Source: Acidobacteriaceae bacterium
GTDB lineage: Bacteria > Acidobacteriota > Terriglobia > Terriglobales > Acidobacteriaceae
Direction of reading: 5' to 3'
Assembly (NCBI GenBank): GCA_025355385.1
Contig: JANXZS010000248.1
Coordinates: 1 to 45,732 of the forward strand
DNA: 45,732 nt
This document shows, in pieces, positions 8,578 to 17,671 of this stretch; within the stretch, counting starts at the first letter, position 1, and every line of letters begins with the position of its first letter. The notes beneath the pieces are model-generated. The model was given only the letters and a program-made list of their open reading frames with translations, searched no databases and was not told the origin of the DNA. The position numbers were made by a program, and so were the translations under genes.

Positions 8578-9006
8578 ATGTCAGACGAGAAGACCATGAT
8601 GGTAGATCTAAGCATTCCGCCCGCGGAAGAAATGGTTCGCGTTACATTTCTGCCTGAGGGCAAGACCGTTGAGTTTGCGTACGGGAGCTTGCCTTACGAC
8701 CATCATGGCAGGCCAATGTCATTCCTGGATGTAGCGGAAAACTACGGCATCTTTCTTGATCACGCATGCGGTGGAGCCTGTGCCTGCACCACCTGTCACA
8801 TTTGGGTGAAGGCAGGCGGAGATGGCATTAGCGAAGCCGACGACGAAGAACTGGACCGCCTCGATATGGCTGCCGATCAGCAGTTGACTTCGCGCCTCGG
8901 TTGCCAGGCAGTGATCACTGGACCCGGTACCTATGTGGTAGAAATTCCAAGCTGGAATCGCAACTATGTGTCGGAAGGGAAGCCGCTGACGCTGAGTCAG
9001 AGCTAA
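8578..9006 (+). CDS. fdx: [2Fe-2S] ferredoxin, adrenodoxin type
   Basis: An electron donor for cluster assembly on IscU. The four ligands follow the C-x5-C-x2-C-x35-C pattern of vertebrate/ISC-type ferredoxins: C64, C70, C73 and C109, in DHACGGACACTTCHIWV and RLGCQA. C68 is an extra, non-ligand cysteine. The 142 residues include an N-terminal extension of about 20 relative to E. coli Fdx. The ATG at 8578 follows AGAGAAG. The downstream neighbour iscX begins 13 bp later with a strong AGGAGGGG site. Confidence 0.95.
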   Translation: MSDEKTMMVDLSIPPAEEMVRVTFLPEGKTVEFAYGSLPYDHHGRPMSFLDVAENYGIFLDHACGGACACTTCHIWVKAGGDGISEADDEELDRLDMAADQQLTSRLGCQAVITGPGTYVVEIPSWNRNYVSEGKPLTLSQS

Positions 9007-9019
9007 GCAGGAGGGGATC

Positions 9020-9235
9020 ATGGCCAAAGATTTGACCTGGACGAATGTGGAAGAGATCGGAATCCAATTGCAGGAAAAATTTCCAGCAGTTGACCCCTTG
9101 ACGGTACGCTTCACTGACCTGCGCCAATACGTCGTCGAGTTGGAAGGCTTTTCTGACGATCCCGCAAAGTCCAACGAGTCCCGGCTTGAGGCTATCCAGA
9201 TAGCCTGGCACGAAGAATACCTCGACGCGCAGTAG
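9020..9235 (+). CDS. iscX: IscX, small acidic isc protein
   Basis: The last gene of the isc operon. In E. coli the product binds IscS and iron and tunes the rate of cluster formation. The family pattern is plain: LTWTNVEEIGIQL near the start, VRFTDLRQYVVEL in the middle, the FSDDP acidic patch, and the ending AIQIAWHEEYLD. The 71 residues are close to the usual 66. The AGGAGGGG site 7 bp before ATG 9020 is the strongest in the operon. It ends 30 bp before the convergent yraN stop; I see no hairpin terminator in that gap. Confidence 0.95.
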   Translation: MAKDLTWTNVEEIGIQLQEKFPAVDPLTVRFTDLRQYVVELEGFSDDPAKSNESRLEAIQIAWHEEYLDAQ

Positions 9236-9265
9236 GGCTATGATCCCGTTTGTATTGATCGGAGT

Positions 9266-9724
9266 TTAGTACCAGTCGAAGGCACCGCGAAAGAGTTCAA
9301 ATTCTGGGGCATTTTGCCGGGAGTAGTACAGGGAAAGAATGTCAAAGCGGGTGGCAGGAGCGGGGTCAATTTGGCGTAGGTAGACTCTGGCGAGCCTGCG
9401 CAGCGTGCGGCGCTTATCACCATCGACAGAAGATTCGGCGCTGGCGACTTTGCGGCTGGAACGTGTCTTAACCTCGAGAAAGCAGAGCGTGTCGCGATCC
9501 CAGGCGATAAGGTCGATGTCGCCTCGGCACAATGCGGAACGAAAGCGGCGTGCCACCACGACGTAGCCCTGGCGGCGGAGATGAAAGAATGCATCCTCTT
9601 CGCCACGCTCGCCAGTTTTAAGGTGGGGAGCGACGTTAGAAGGCTTCAGCCGCGTGGTAAGCCAGTCGGCGGCATGCAGTACGCCTTCAAAGAAACGAAG
9701 ATGGGATTGAGTTACCAGGGACAT
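9266..9724 (-). CDS. yraN: YraN/UPF0102 endonuclease-like protein
   Basis: A member of the UPF0102 family, with a PD-(D/E)XK-like nuclease fold and unproven function in most bacteria. The core is visible: GERGEEDAFFHLRRQGY, then GDIDLIAWD and LEVKTRS, giving D71, E84 and K86 as the candidate catalytic set. I start at ATG 9724 (152 residues). The frame is open to 9874, but that extension would overlap the divergent gene at 9797 and does not look like the family. The gene converges with iscX. In many bacteria yraN sits near rRNA methylase or division genes; that is not the case here. Confidence 0.85.
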   Translation of the reverse strand: MSLVTQSHLRFFEGVLHAADWLTTRLKPSNVAPHLKTGERGEEDAFFHLRRQGYVVVARRFRSALCRGDIDLIAWDRDTLCFLEVKTRSSRKVASAESSVDGDKRRTLRRLARVYLRQIDPAPATRFDILSLYYSRQNAPEFELFRGAFDWY

Positions 9725-9796
9725 TGAGAGTATTGTCTGCCTCAGCGCTACGGTAGGCCAAGCAAATACCGCTAAAGCCAGAAAGAGAAGCTTTTT

Positions 9797-10450
9797 TTGC
9801 GAACGAAGACGATCGCCATAGATTCCACCCCTGCCGCAGGTACGTGCCCGTTGGCTGCATGTGGCGGTGAACATGCCAGTGCGATTGGCTGGCTGCAGGG
9901 CGTTACCATCGTCTGGATGCTAGTAGAGTGCGCAGTCTCGCTCATTGCGGCGGCGCGCGCGCATAGTCCTGCATTGCTGGCGTTTGGATCAGACAGCCTG
10001 GTGGAACTGCTCTCTGCCTCTATTGTCGTTCTGCAGTTCACGCCGACCTTCCGTATTGACGCGAACAAGGCCTCGCGTATCGCCGGCGGGCTTCTTTTCG
10101 TCCTTGCTGGCCTCGTTGTTGTCACGTCGATTGGGTCTCTTGCCTTGCACGTCGAGCCAGATCGCAGTTGGATGGGTATCGGCATTACGGTCGTAGCGCT
10201 GATTGTGATGCCTGTCCTGAGCGCTCTCAAGCATCACATGGCGGAGAAGACGGGCAACGTCGCGTTGGCCGCGGACTCTATTCAGTCCGCCACTTGCGCG
10301 TATCTTGCTCTTATCACGCTCGTTGGGCTTGCAGCCAATGCGATGTTCCACCTGCCGTGGGTCGATGCGGTTGCCGCATTAGGGGCAGTTCCAATTCTCG
10401 TGATCGAAGGGAAACGTGCGATGCGCGGGGAAGTCTGCGGTCGCTGCTGA
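9797..10450 (+). CDS. Cation-transporter-like membrane protein (CDF-type transmembrane part only)
   Basis: 217 residues with about five to six hydrophobic segments. The second and fifth segments carry polar residues in the pattern of cation diffusion facilitators (GSDSLVELLSA and AADSIQSATCAYLAL), and D, S and E replace the more usual H and D. No cytosolic dimerisation domain follows. The termini are cysteine-containing: CPLAAC near residue 17 and CGRC at the very end, possible metal ligands. The start is a TTG at 9797, supported by AGAGAAG 7 bp upstream; ORF-internal alternatives would remove the CPLAAC segment. It is probably an inner-membrane metal transporter, but the substrate is unknown. 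It is followed by a 58-residue membrane gene. Confidence 0.7.
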   Translation: MRTKTIAIDSTPAAGTCPLAACGGEHASAIGWLQGVTIVWMLVECAVSLIAAARAHSPALLAFGSDSLVELLSASIVVLQFTPTFRIDANKASRIAGGLLFVLAGLVVVTSIGSLALHVEPDRSWMGIGITVVALIVMPVLSALKHHMAEKTGNVALAADSIQSATCAYLALITLVGLAANAMFHLPWVDAVAALGAVPILVIEGKRAMRGEVCGRC

Positions 10451-10497
10451 CGATATAGGCTCCACTATTGCGTGACCGGCACGAAGGAAGGGTTTGA

Positions 10498-10674
10498 ATG
10501 AAGCCGTCAACCATCTACTGGATCTGGCTGGTGGGATCATTGGTGTGGCTGGTGAATACCGTGATCGCGTGGTACGCGGGGCGGAGTGGTCACGCGACGA
10601 TCTCGCTTGTGGTCGCGTTACTTTTTTTCGCAGCCGCATTACAGACAAGACGCAATGGGAAGTTGCCGGAGTAG
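10498..10674 (+). CDS. 58-residue two-helix membrane protein
   Basis: A short open frame starting with ATG 10498 and an excellent GGAAGGG site. The protein has two strongly hydrophobic segments: IYWIWLVGSLVWLVNTVIAW at about 6-25, and ISLVVALLFFAAALQ at about 36-50. They are joined by a YAGRSGHAT turn, with a basic tail QTRRNGKLPE. It looks translated rather than random because of the site, the composition and the clean topology. It follows the transporter-like gene by 47 bp on the same strand and ends just before a strong hairpin. The function is unknown; a small partner subunit is possible. Confidence 0.6.
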   Translation: MKPSTIYWIWLVGSLVWLVNTVIAWYAGRSGHATISLVVALLFFAAALQTRRNGKLPE

Positions 10675-10679
10675 AGATG

Positions 10680-10717
10680 TTCCACTCCCAACGCCGTGAT
10701 GGGCGTCGGGAGTGGAA
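10680..10717. terminator. Bidirectional 16-bp hairpin between convergent genes
   Basis: Bases 10680-10695 pair with 10702-10717 (TTCCACTCCCAACGCC with GGCGTCGGGAGTGGAA) with one non-Watson-Crick position and a 6-base loop. It sits between the stop of the small membrane gene at 10674 and the stop of the minus-strand aminotransferase at 10744, and can serve both. Confidence 0.75.
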
Positions 10718-10743
10718 TCTGTTCTTCGCGCAGCAAACGGCGC

Positions 10744-12174
10744 TTACTTAGTAGCACTCGCAAGCGCGGCAGTGCGGCCTTGTTCCTGCTCGACAGCGGC
10801 GATGCAGTCCTCCAGTATGTCGAGTGCGATGTTTGCCTCGTGTTCATTCACGATGAGCGGCGGAGCCAGCCGGAACGATGTCTCACCGCATCCCAGAATG
10901 AGTAGCCCGCGTTCGAATGCATGTTCCACAATGGAGTCGCGCCAGGGGCCGGCTACTTCTCGCGTGGCCTGATCCTTGACAATCTCGACTCCGATCATCA
11001 AGCCGCGCCCGCGCACTTCTCCGACGATGGAGAAGCGCTGTGGCCAGTCCTTCATTCTTACCATCAGCTTTTCGCCGATGCTCGCGGCATTGGCAATGCC
11101 TTCACGCTCCAGCACATCCATCGTCGCCAGCGCCGCTGCAATCGAGACGGGATTGCCGCCGAACGTGGACGCGTGCGAACCTGGCTTCCAGTCCATGATT
11201 TCCGCCCGCGTCATGCAAATGCCAAGAGGCATTCCCGATGCAATGCCTTTGGCGATGCAGACAATGTCCGGCTGCACACCGGTATGTTCCACTGCCCACC
11301 ACTTGCCGGTGCGGCCGGCGCCGGATTGCACTTCATCCACGACCAGTAGAATGCCGTACTTGTCGCAGATGCGGCGTAGTTCCTGCATGAACACTGTTGG
11401 CGCAACCACGTAGCCGCCCTCGCCCTGGATTGGCTCGACGAAGATCGCGGCGACCTCCTCCGGAGCGAGCGTGGTGTGGAAGAGCTTCTCCTCGATATAA
11501 CGAGCGCATCCCAGAGCGAACGCCTCCTCCGCCTGGGGGCCACCAGAGCAGCCGCGATACGCATACGGATACCGCACATGGGTGACTCCGGGAAGCATTG
11601 GTGAAAAGCGGCGTTTTTGCTGGGGCTTTGAGGCAGTGAGCGACAGAGCGCCCATGGTGCGACCGTGGAATGCACCGAAGAACGCGATCACATTCTGGCG
11701 TTGCGTGTGATAGCGGGCAAGCTTCAGTGCGCACTCTACTGCCTCCGCACCGGAGTTGCCATAGAAGAAGCGGTGCGGTCCGGGCATGGGCGCAACAGCA
11801 GAAAGACGCTCCGCCAGAGTGACCATGTTCTCGTAGTAGAAGTCAGTCCCCGACATGTGAATGAGTTCTGCGGCCTGCTCCTGAATGGCTGCTACGACCT
11901 CAGGGTGACAATGCCCGGTCGATGTGACGGCGATTCCGGCCGCAAAGTCGAGAAATACGTTGCCGTCTACATCCTCGACGCGTATCCCGCGGCCGCGCTT
12001 CGCCACCATTGGATAGGAGCGCGTATAGCTGGGAGAGATGAGGCGGTCGTCGGCCTCGACAATGGCGCGTGCCTTGGGACCAGGCAAGGCTCCCAGTAGA
12101 CGGGGGCCATATTGCGCCCGCAATTCGGGCGTTACTGCTTCTGCCTTGAAATTAGAATAAGTGTTGTTCTGCAT
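10744..12174 (-). CDS. gabT: Class III aminotransferase, 4-aminobutyrate/acetylornithine type
   Basis: A PLP enzyme of 476 residues. The class III pattern is complete: VDGNVFLDFAAGIAVTSTGHCHP, GNSGAEAVECALKLAR, AFFGAFHGRTMGAL, VEPIQGEGGYV, DEVQSGAGRTGKWWA, and the PLP lysine in CIAKGIASGMPLG. The SGAEA and GAFHGRT motifs place it with GABA or lysine omega-aminotransferases rather than ArgD alone. The ATG at 12174 has an AGGAGA site, and a TACAAT-like -10 lies near 12240 on the minus strand. It stands alone between convergent genes. The exact amino donor cannot be told from sequence, so the symbol is tentative. Expected role: conversion of an omega-amino acid and 2-oxoglutarate to a semialdehyde and glutamate. 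Confidence 0.82.
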   Translation of the reverse strand: MQNNTYSNFKAEAVTPELRAQYGPRLLGALPGPKARAIVEADDRLISPSYTRSYPMVAKRGRGIRVEDVDGNVFLDFAAGIAVTSTGHCHPEVVAAIQEQAAELIHMSGTDFYYENMVTLAERLSAVAPMPGPHRFFYGNSGAEAVECALKLARYHTQRQNVIAFFGAFHGRTMGALSLTASKPQQKRRFSPMLPGVTHVRYPYAYRGCSGGPQAEEAFALGCARYIEEKLFHTTLAPEEVAAIFVEPIQGEGGYVVAPTVFMQELRRICDKYGILLVVDEVQSGAGRTGKWWAVEHTGVQPDIVCIAKGIASGMPLGICMTRAEIMDWKPGSHASTFGGNPVSIAAALATMDVLEREGIANAASIGEKLMVRMKDWPQRFSIVGEVRGRGLMIGVEIVKDQATREVAGPWRDSIVEHAFERGLLILGCGETSFRLAPPLIVNEHEANIALDILEDCIAAVEQEQGRTAALASATK

Positions 12175-12738
12175 GGGTTTCTCCTCGCGGGGCCGTGAGT
12201 GTTGCTGCGGAGGTGAACCGCTCGCCGCATCCAGATTGTATCGGGACGGGGGTCGCGCAAATAGGAGGCCGGCCCGGAGGAGTTAGTCGCCAGCGAAAAG
12301 GCTTGGCCGGGTGCGCATTGGCAGCACGCGAAGGTGCTTACGAGGAGATAGCATGCGCGCCAGGGATCGCGACCAGCGATGATCGCTGATTGATGCCGCA
12401 ATCGAGTCAGGCTGCACAGGACGATGCATGCGCTCAGATCCTTCAGTTCCCAGAGCATAGCACGCCAGCTGTGCTCTGCAAAAGATGCTTATTCACCGTT
12501 TCACGAATGGCAGCCCCGGATTCCTCGCCGAGCTGGCAAAGGTCTACAGGAAGTACAACTCGGAATTGCTCGGCCCGCCTCCCCTAGGCTAAAGTCGCGA
12601 CTTACTGCCCCCTGTCCCCGCGTTGCGAAACCGATATCTGCCTCTGGCGGAAGCGGCGTCGCATGGTGGCTGCGTAGCCAGCTATCCGGCGCTGGCAACT
12701 GCTATCGCCCCTACGGCGTTGTACGATAGTGACAGCCC
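12175..12738. other. 564-bp divergent intergenic region
   Basis: Lies between the minus-strand aminotransferase and the plus-strand EamA gene, so it carries both promoters. A TACAAT-like -10 at 12240-12235 (minus) is a candidate for the aminotransferase, and TACGAT at 12722-12727 (plus) for eamA. A 15-bp palindrome, CAGCGAT-G-ATCGCTG at 12374-12388, could be an operator. I see no convincing gene. The stretch 12270-12390 is rich in short complementary segments, but I could not match it to a known riboswitch. Confidence 0.4.
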
Positions 12739-13677
12739 ATGACCGCCGTTTCCCCTGCATTGAAGACCAGTTCACTGGCCATCCCTTCCGCCTTCGCTTG
12801 CGTGTACTTCTTCTGGGGTTCCACCTATGTCGCGATCAAGATCGGCTCGGAACATCTTCCGGCGCTGGTGCTGGCGGGGGTTCGCTTTCTTATCGCGGGT
12901 ACGCTCACGCTGGGCTATTGCCGGGCGCGCGGGCTCCGAGTGTTCTGGGGACGAAGGCAAATGGCGTGGCTTGCGCTCTTCGGAATCCTGATGCTTGGCG
13001 GAGGCAATGTAGGACTGGTGTGGAGTGAGAGGTTCCTCCCCAGCGGCCTCGCCTCTCTGCTTATCGCGGTGGTTCCTCTCTACGTCGCCCTCATCGAGTT
13101 CTTCCTGCCCAGCGGTGAGCCTCTTCCCTGGCGCGGATGGCTCGGCTTGCTCATAGGCTCTCTCGGCCTTGCTGCGCTTTTGTGGCCCAGCATCCACAAG
13201 GGCCTTACCGGCGAAATGCAGCGCGTGCTCGCTGCTGCAGCAGTGCTCGGCGGAGCACTCTGCTGGACGATTGCCTCGATCCTGTCGCGCCACATTCGTC
13301 TGCCGGTAAACGCCTTTGTAGCCGCAGGCTGGGAGATGCTGTTCGCTGGAATCTTCAACACTACCCTCGCAACCCTCTTCGGCGACTGGGGCGCGGTACA
13401 TTGGACGCGGCCTGCGGTCGGCTCCATCGCGTACCTGGTCACGTTTGGGTCCCTTGTAGGATTCACTGCCTACATCTGGTTGCTTGAACGCGTCCCGGTA
13501 GCAAAGGTGGCCACGTATGCCTACGTCAACCCGGTGGTTGCGGTTATCCTCGGGGCGCTTTTTCTGGGAGAACGGATGGAGCGGACAGAGTACATCGGTA
13601 TGATTGCGGTGGTGCTGGCTGTTTTTCTGGTCACATCCTCGCAACTGGGCGGGGCGGCCACGCCGGCGCAGCAGTAG
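12739..13677 (+). CDS. EamA/DMT-family permease
   Basis: An inner-membrane transporter of the drug/metabolite superfamily, usually an exporter of amino acids or related metabolites. The 312 residues form about ten hydrophobic helices in two EamA repeats. The first begins with [16 protein letters not shown] and the second near [15 protein letters not shown] and ends with [21 protein letters not shown], a hallmark of the family. ATG 12739 is the start; a TACGAT box only 12 bp upstream implies a very short leader. It precedes aroB by about 100 bp on the same strand, but a shared function is not evident. The substrate cannot be predicted. Confidence 0.88.
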   Translation: MTAVSPALKTSSLAIPSAFACVYFFWGSTYVAIKIGSEHLPALVLAGVRFLIAGTLTLGYCRARGLRVFWGRRQMAWLALFGILMLGGGNVGLVWSERFLPSGLASLLIAVVPLYVALIEFFLPSGEPLPWRGWLGLLIGSLGLAALLWPSIHKGLTGEMQRVLAAAAVLGGALCWTIASILSRHIRLPVNAFVAAGWEMLFAGIFNTTLATLFGDWGAVHWTRPAVGSIAYLVTFGSLVGFTAYIWLLERVPVAKVATYAYVNPVVAVILGALFLGERMERTEYIGMIAVVLAVFLVTSSQLGGAATPAQQ

Positions 13678-13783
13678 GAGTGAGCCCTGGAGAGCAATCT
13701 CTCGACGTGGGTCAGGGCGGGAGACGGGGTTGCCAGTGCAACGTCCAAGAGATATTCCACCTTGCCGGGGCAGAGCCGTCGGT

Positions 13784-14902
13784 GTGCGATACGATAACAG
13801 CAACGTGGCGAACATCCCGGTCAAGACAATCTCGGCAAGCTACAACGTCCTGACGGGCGATGGACTGCTGCAATCGCTACTCCCGCGCATCACGCGCATG
13901 CTCGGCCGCAAACCGCAGCGGATATTCGTGCTCACCTCGCCCGGGATCTGGGCGTTGTGGTCGGAGAGCTTTCTGGTTTCGTTCAAGCAGGATGCGCCGA
14001 CCATCCTGTTTCTGACCGCCGGGGAAACGCACAAGCACATGCGCAGCGTCGAAGCTCTCGCCCGCGCAATGGCGAGCGCTGGGGCTGACCGATCTTCGCT
14101 GCTGATCGCTTTCGGTGGCGGAATCATTGGCGATCTGGGCGGTTTTCTGGCCGCTATATACATGCGCGGCATCGACTACATACAGGTACCCACCACGCTC
14201 CTGGCCCAGGTGGATTCGTCCATTGGCGGCAAGACCGGTGCGAATCTGCCGGAAGGCAAGAATCTGGTTGGTTGCTTCCACCAGCCCCGTGCCGTCTTCG
14301 CTGATGTTCGACCACTGCAGACGCTGCCGGAGCGCGAACTGCGTGCCGGGCTGTTCGAGAGCATCAAGGCGGGCATAATCCGCGACGCGCGCCTGTTTGC
14401 ATACCTGGAGCGCAACTCAACAGCGTTGCTGTGTCGCGATCCAGAGGCGCTGGAGTATGTAATCGCGGCATCGATCCGCATCAAGGCTGCAGTAGTCAGT
14501 GAGGATGAACGCGAATCGGGCGTTCGCATGCTTTTGAATCTGGGGCACACCCTTGGGCATGCACTAGAGGCAGCCACTTCCTACCGCAAGTTTCTGCACG
14601 GAGAGGCTGTGGGCCTGGGCATGATCGCCGCAGTTGAGCTTGGCTTGGCGCGCAAAACCCTGACCGCTGCGGAGGCTGCACGCATCTCATGCCTGATCGA
14701 CCTCTACGGGCCGTTTCCGCACGCTTCGATCAGCCCGGAAAAGCTCATTACCGCCTCCGATCATGATAAAAAGAATTCCGCTGGAATTCGCCGCTTTGTG
14801 CTTCCCGTGGGCATCGGCGACGCAGTGGTGGTGGAGGATGTCACTATCAGCGAGTTGATCCTCGCTGCGCAAGCCATGCTTCGTAAGAGGAAGACACGGT
14901 GA
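13784..14902 (+). CDS. aroB: 3-dehydroquinate synthase
   Basis: The second step of the shikimate pathway: NAD-dependent cyclisation of DAHP to 3-dehydroquinate. Signatures are [12 protein letters not shown], the NAD site [33 protein letters not shown], and the metal ligand segment [23 protein letters not shown] carries another ligand. The frame is open from 13604, but that part overlaps eamA and is not family-like. I choose the GTG at 13784 (372 residues); a second GTG at 13805 is equally possible. The stop overlaps the start of ubiE (GTGATG), so the two are translationally coupled. aroC lies some 7 kb away on the other strand. Confidence 0.93.
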   Translation: MRYDNSNVANIPVKTISASYNVLTGDGLLQSLLPRITRMLGRKPQRIFVLTSPGIWALWSESFLVSFKQDAPTILFLTAGETHKHMRSVEALARAMASAGADRSSLLIAFGGGIIGDLGGFLAAIYMRGIDYIQVPTTLLAQVDSSIGGKTGANLPEGKNLVGCFHQPRAVFADVRPLQTLPERELRAGLFESIKAGIIRDARLFAYLERNSTALLCRDPEALEYVIAASIRIKAAVVSEDERESGVRMLLNLGHTLGHALEAATSYRKFLHGEAVGLGMIAAVELGLARKTLTAAEAARISCLIDLYGPFPHASISPEKLITASDHDKKNSAGIRRFVLPVGIGDAVVVEDVTISELILAAQAMLRKRKTR

Positions 14903-15642
14903 TGGCTGCCCCCGGAGCTCAGCCTGAGGGGACCAGGGATGAGCAGGGCGCGGCTACCGCGGTCCGCGAAATGTTCGACACCATCGCGCCCCGGTACGAC
15001 CTGCTCAATCACGTTCTGTCGCTCAATATAGACCGGTTTTGGTGGTGGCGGACGGCGCGGCGCTTTCGCACGATTCTCGGTCACCCGGATGCTATCATTC
15101 TGGACATATGTTGCGGGACCGGGGATATGACTCTCGCCCTGCTTCGTCGCCGCCCGAAGAAATCGAGGCCCATCCTCGCAGCGGACTTTGCCCACCAGAT
15201 GCTGGTTCGCGGGGCGGCCAAGTTTATAGCTCGGGGCGCCGAAGCCGTTGAAGCGGATGCGCTGCATCTTCCCCTGGCTTCTTCGTCCCTCGACCTGATC
15301 GTGTCGGCCTTCGGATTCCGTAACCTCGCGAACTATCAAGCGGGGCTTGGGGAGTTTCAGCGCGCGCTCAAGTCCGGCGGGGAAGTGGGAATCCTCGACT
15401 TCAACGAACCCAGCGGGGTGATGGGAAAGCTCTACGCGCTCTACTTCCGCCACGTTCTGCCCGCCATTGGAGCAGTAATTTCAGGGGTTTCCGGTCCTTA
15501 TACCTATCTCCCCACCTCGGTACATCGCTTCCCGCCAGCCCCTGAAATGCTCGAAATCATGCGGCGCGCAGGCTTCCATGATGTTTCATGGACCCCGTAT
15601 AGTCTGGGGATTGCCGGGCTATATCGCGGAGTGAAAAGCTAG
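14899..15642 (+). CDS. ubiE: Demethylmenaquinone/ubiquinone methyltransferase
   Basis: A SAM-dependent C-methyltransferase for the last step of menaquinone synthesis (menG role, expected for Acidobacteriota) or for ubiquinone. The UbiE pattern is present: [20 protein letters not shown], the SAM site [38 protein letters not shown], and the tail [11 protein letters not shown]. It has 247 residues. The start is the GTG at 14899 or the ATG at 14902, both overlapping the aroB stop. The link to aroB is sensible because chorismate from the shikimate pathway feeds menaquinone. Confidence 0.93.
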   Translation: MMAAPGAQPEGTRDEQGAATAVREMFDTIAPRYDLLNHVLSLNIDRFWWWRTARRFRTILGHPDAIILDICCGTGDMTLALLRRRPKKSRPILAADFAHQMLVRGAAKFIARGAEAVEADALHLPLASSSLDLIVSAFGFRNLANYQAGLGEFQRALKSGGEVGILDFNEPSGVMGKLYALYFRHVLPAIGAVISGVSGPYTYLPTSVHRFPPAPEMLEIMRRAGFHDVSWTPYSLGIAGLYRGVKS

Positions 15643-15773
15643 GGGCAGCACCGCATTAGCCCCATGCATCAACCCAGATTTTGAGACCGTAACGCTAGCC
15701 CCCCCACTCGCGGGTAACTCCGATTGCGACGCTGCTCTAGCCCTTAGAGTGTCAGGGCTGTAGGCTTATCGTA

Positions 15774-17207
15774 ATGTCGGCGACCGTAATTGAAACAACC
15801 GCTCAGCGGCACAGCAAAGAGAAGCGCACTGTCGCGCTGATGTCGGTTGCTGCCGCCTCCGGCATGACGATCCTCAAATTAATCACTGGCCTGTTGACCG
15901 GATCGCTGGGCATGCTGTCAGACGCGGCGCACTCCGGGCTGGACTTGCTCGGAGCGGGCCTCACCTTTTTCTCGGTGCGCGTCTCGGACCGGCCGGCGGA
16001 TGAGGCCTACACATACGGACGCGGCAAGATTGAAAACATTTCGGCATTCACCGAGACATTTCTCATGGCCGTCTCGTGCATCTGGATTGTCAGCGAGGCG
16101 ATCTCGCGTATCTTTCTGCACCCGGTCGATATCAAGCCTTCGCTGTGGCCCTTCGCGGTACTTCTGGTTTCGATTGGGGTGGATTACTGGCGGTCGCATC
16201 AGCTTATGGCGGTTGCGCGACGGACGGGCAGCCAGGCGCTGGAAGCAGACGGACTGCATTTTGCATCGGACATCTGGGCGAGCGTTGCGGTATTCCTCGG
16301 GCTTGCTGCCTCCACGATCGGCATCCGTTATCACCTGCCGTGGCTGCGGTTTGCCGACCCGATTGCCGCGGTTACAGTCTCCCTGCTGATTCTGAACTTC
16401 AGCTGGAAACTGGCCAGCAAGACAATCGCCGTGCTCATGGATGCGGTTCCTGCGGAAACCCGTTACCGCATGCTGGCAGAAGTGCAGCGCACGGATGGCG
16501 TACTGTCGGTGGAACAGGCCCGGGTGCGCCGTTCGGGCAACTCCTATTTCGCGGATCTTACACTAGCCCTCCCCCGCAATCTCACCTTTCAACGCACGGA
16601 GCAGCTTGTCAGCGAAGCGACCCTGGCAGTGAATCGTATCCTGCCCAATGCAGACGTGGTCATCCATACCGTGCCGCGCGCCGGATTTGCCGAGAGCATC
16701 TTCGATCGGGTACGCGCCGTCGCCTCGCGCAACAATGTATCGATCCACGATGTAAGCGTGCAGTCCTTTCATGGAGAGCTGCGCGTGGAGCAACACGTTG
16801 AGGTAGCAGAGCGCTTGTCTCTACGCGATGCCCACGACTTTGTTTGCCGTCTGGAGTCGGAGATTCGCAGCGAAGTTCCCGAGTTGCAGTCCGTGCTGAC
16901 GCACATTGAAAGCGAGCCGGCGACGATCGAAGAACCCGTAAGCATGGACCGCGACGATCAGATCCTCGAAATGAACTTGCGAGAAGCTGGGTCGCACTTT
17001 TCGGAGATCGTCGACATTCATGACGTCGTAGTTGGACGCACCGGAGAAAGAATCCAGGTATCCTGCCACTGCACTCTTCCCGACGACCTCACCATGCAAC
17101 GCGTGCATGAAGTCATCACATCGCTAGAGGCCCATTTCCGGGTAAAGAGTCCCGAGGTCTATCGCGTGCTCGTCCACCCGGAACCCGTTACCGACAACAC
17201 GCACTGA
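15774..17207 (+). CDS. Cation diffusion facilitator with three tandem C-terminal domains
   Basis: An inner-membrane proton/metal antiporter. The six-helix part (about 20-205) has the two metal motifs: SDAAHSGLDLLG with H-x-x-x-D in helix 2, and ADGLHFASDIWAS with H-x-x-x-D in helix 5. After it come three consecutive segments of roughly 75-85 residues (about 215-300, 305-380, 390-470), each resembling the ferredoxin-like cytosolic dimerisation domain of the family. They share patterns such as VLSVEQARVRRSG, VSIHDVSVQSFHG and VVDIHDVVV-like starts followed by a beta strand. Typical members have one copy and about 300 residues; this has 477. The ATG at 15774 lies after a small leader hairpin (15737-15763). 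The ion may be Zn, Fe, Mn or Co; it is not determinable here. Confidence 0.9.
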   Translation: MSATVIETTAQRHSKEKRTVALMSVAAASGMTILKLITGLLTGSLGMLSDAAHSGLDLLGAGLTFFSVRVSDRPADEAYTYGRGKIENISAFTETFLMAVSCIWIVSEAISRIFLHPVDIKPSLWPFAVLLVSIGVDYWRSHQLMAVARRTGSQALEADGLHFASDIWASVAVFLGLAASTIGIRYHLPWLRFADPIAAVTVSLLILNFSWKLASKTIAVLMDAVPAETRYRMLAEVQRTDGVLSVEQARVRRSGNSYFADLTLALPRNLTFQRTEQLVSEATLAVNRILPNADVVIHTVPRAGFAESIFDRVRAVASRNNVSIHDVSVQSFHGELRVEQHVEVAERLSLRDAHDFVCRLESEIRSEVPELQSVLTHIESEPATIEEPVSMDRDDQILEMNLREAGSHFSEIVDIHDVVVGRTGERIQVSCHCTLPDDLTMQRVHEVITSLEAHFRVKSPEVYRVLVHPEPVTDNTH

Positions 17208-17233
17208 TGCGCGTGCATGCGCAGGAGGCAGCC

Positions 17234-17671
17234 ATGATCGCAAGCGCCGTGTGGAAGAAGGAGAGCAAGTACGAGACTTTTTCAGAGAATGGGCATTCTG
17301 TGCTCTTCGAAGCCAGCCCCGGAGATACTGCTGGCCCCAGCCCCATGGAAGCCGCTCTGATGGCCCTCTGCGGGTGCACGTCTGTCAATGTGGTGTCTAT
17401 CCTTGAAAAGAAGCCTGAGCCCCTCACGGGCCTGACCGTCTCCGCTACTGCCGAACAGTCTGGCGCGCCGCCCCGCGTCTTCAAGCACATCCACCTCGTC
17501 TATCGCGTCAGTGTGAAGGTATCGCGCAAGGCGATGGAAGACGCCGTCTCACTGTCGAAGAACAAGTATTGCTCGGTCTCCAAAATGCTCGAGAAAGCAG
17601 CGGAAATTGACTTCGCCATCGAGTATGAAGACCAGCCCAACGTCGCGGAAGACAGCGCACAGCAGGCATAA
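17234..17671 (+). CDS. OsmC/Ohr-superfamily protein (YhfA-like)
   Basis: 145 residues of the OsmC fold, whose members reduce organic peroxides or bind small ligands using two cysteines. Visible motifs are GPSPMEAALMALCGCTSVNVVSIL (C46 and C48) and KYCSVSKML (C113). This is the YhfA-type pattern rather than Ohr itself. I start at ATG 17234 because a perfect AGGAGG stands 7 bp upstream; an in-frame ATG at 17207 overlaps the transporter stop and lacks a site. The stop codon TAA shares one base with the ATG of the next gene (TAATG). It is probably co-transcribed with the cation transporter upstream, 26 bp away. Confidence 0.88.
   Translation: MIASAVWKKESKYETFSENGHSVLFEASPGDTAGPSPMEAALMALCGCTSVNVVSILEKKPEPLTGLTVSATAEQSGAPPRVFKHIHLVYRVSVKVSRKAMEDAVSLSKNKYCSVSKMLEKAAEIDFAIEYEDQPNVAEDSAQQA

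Noticed and set aside
12270-12390. Possible riboswitch or structured leader ahead of the aminotransferase
   Set aside because: Short complementary segments are present, but I could not match any known riboswitch core, and the 15-bp palindrome alone is better read as a possible operator.
12772-13824. 350-codon minus-strand frame opposite the EamA gene
   Set aside because: Highly polar, Arg-rich translation typical of the reverse of membrane protein codons; the plus-strand permease is convincing.
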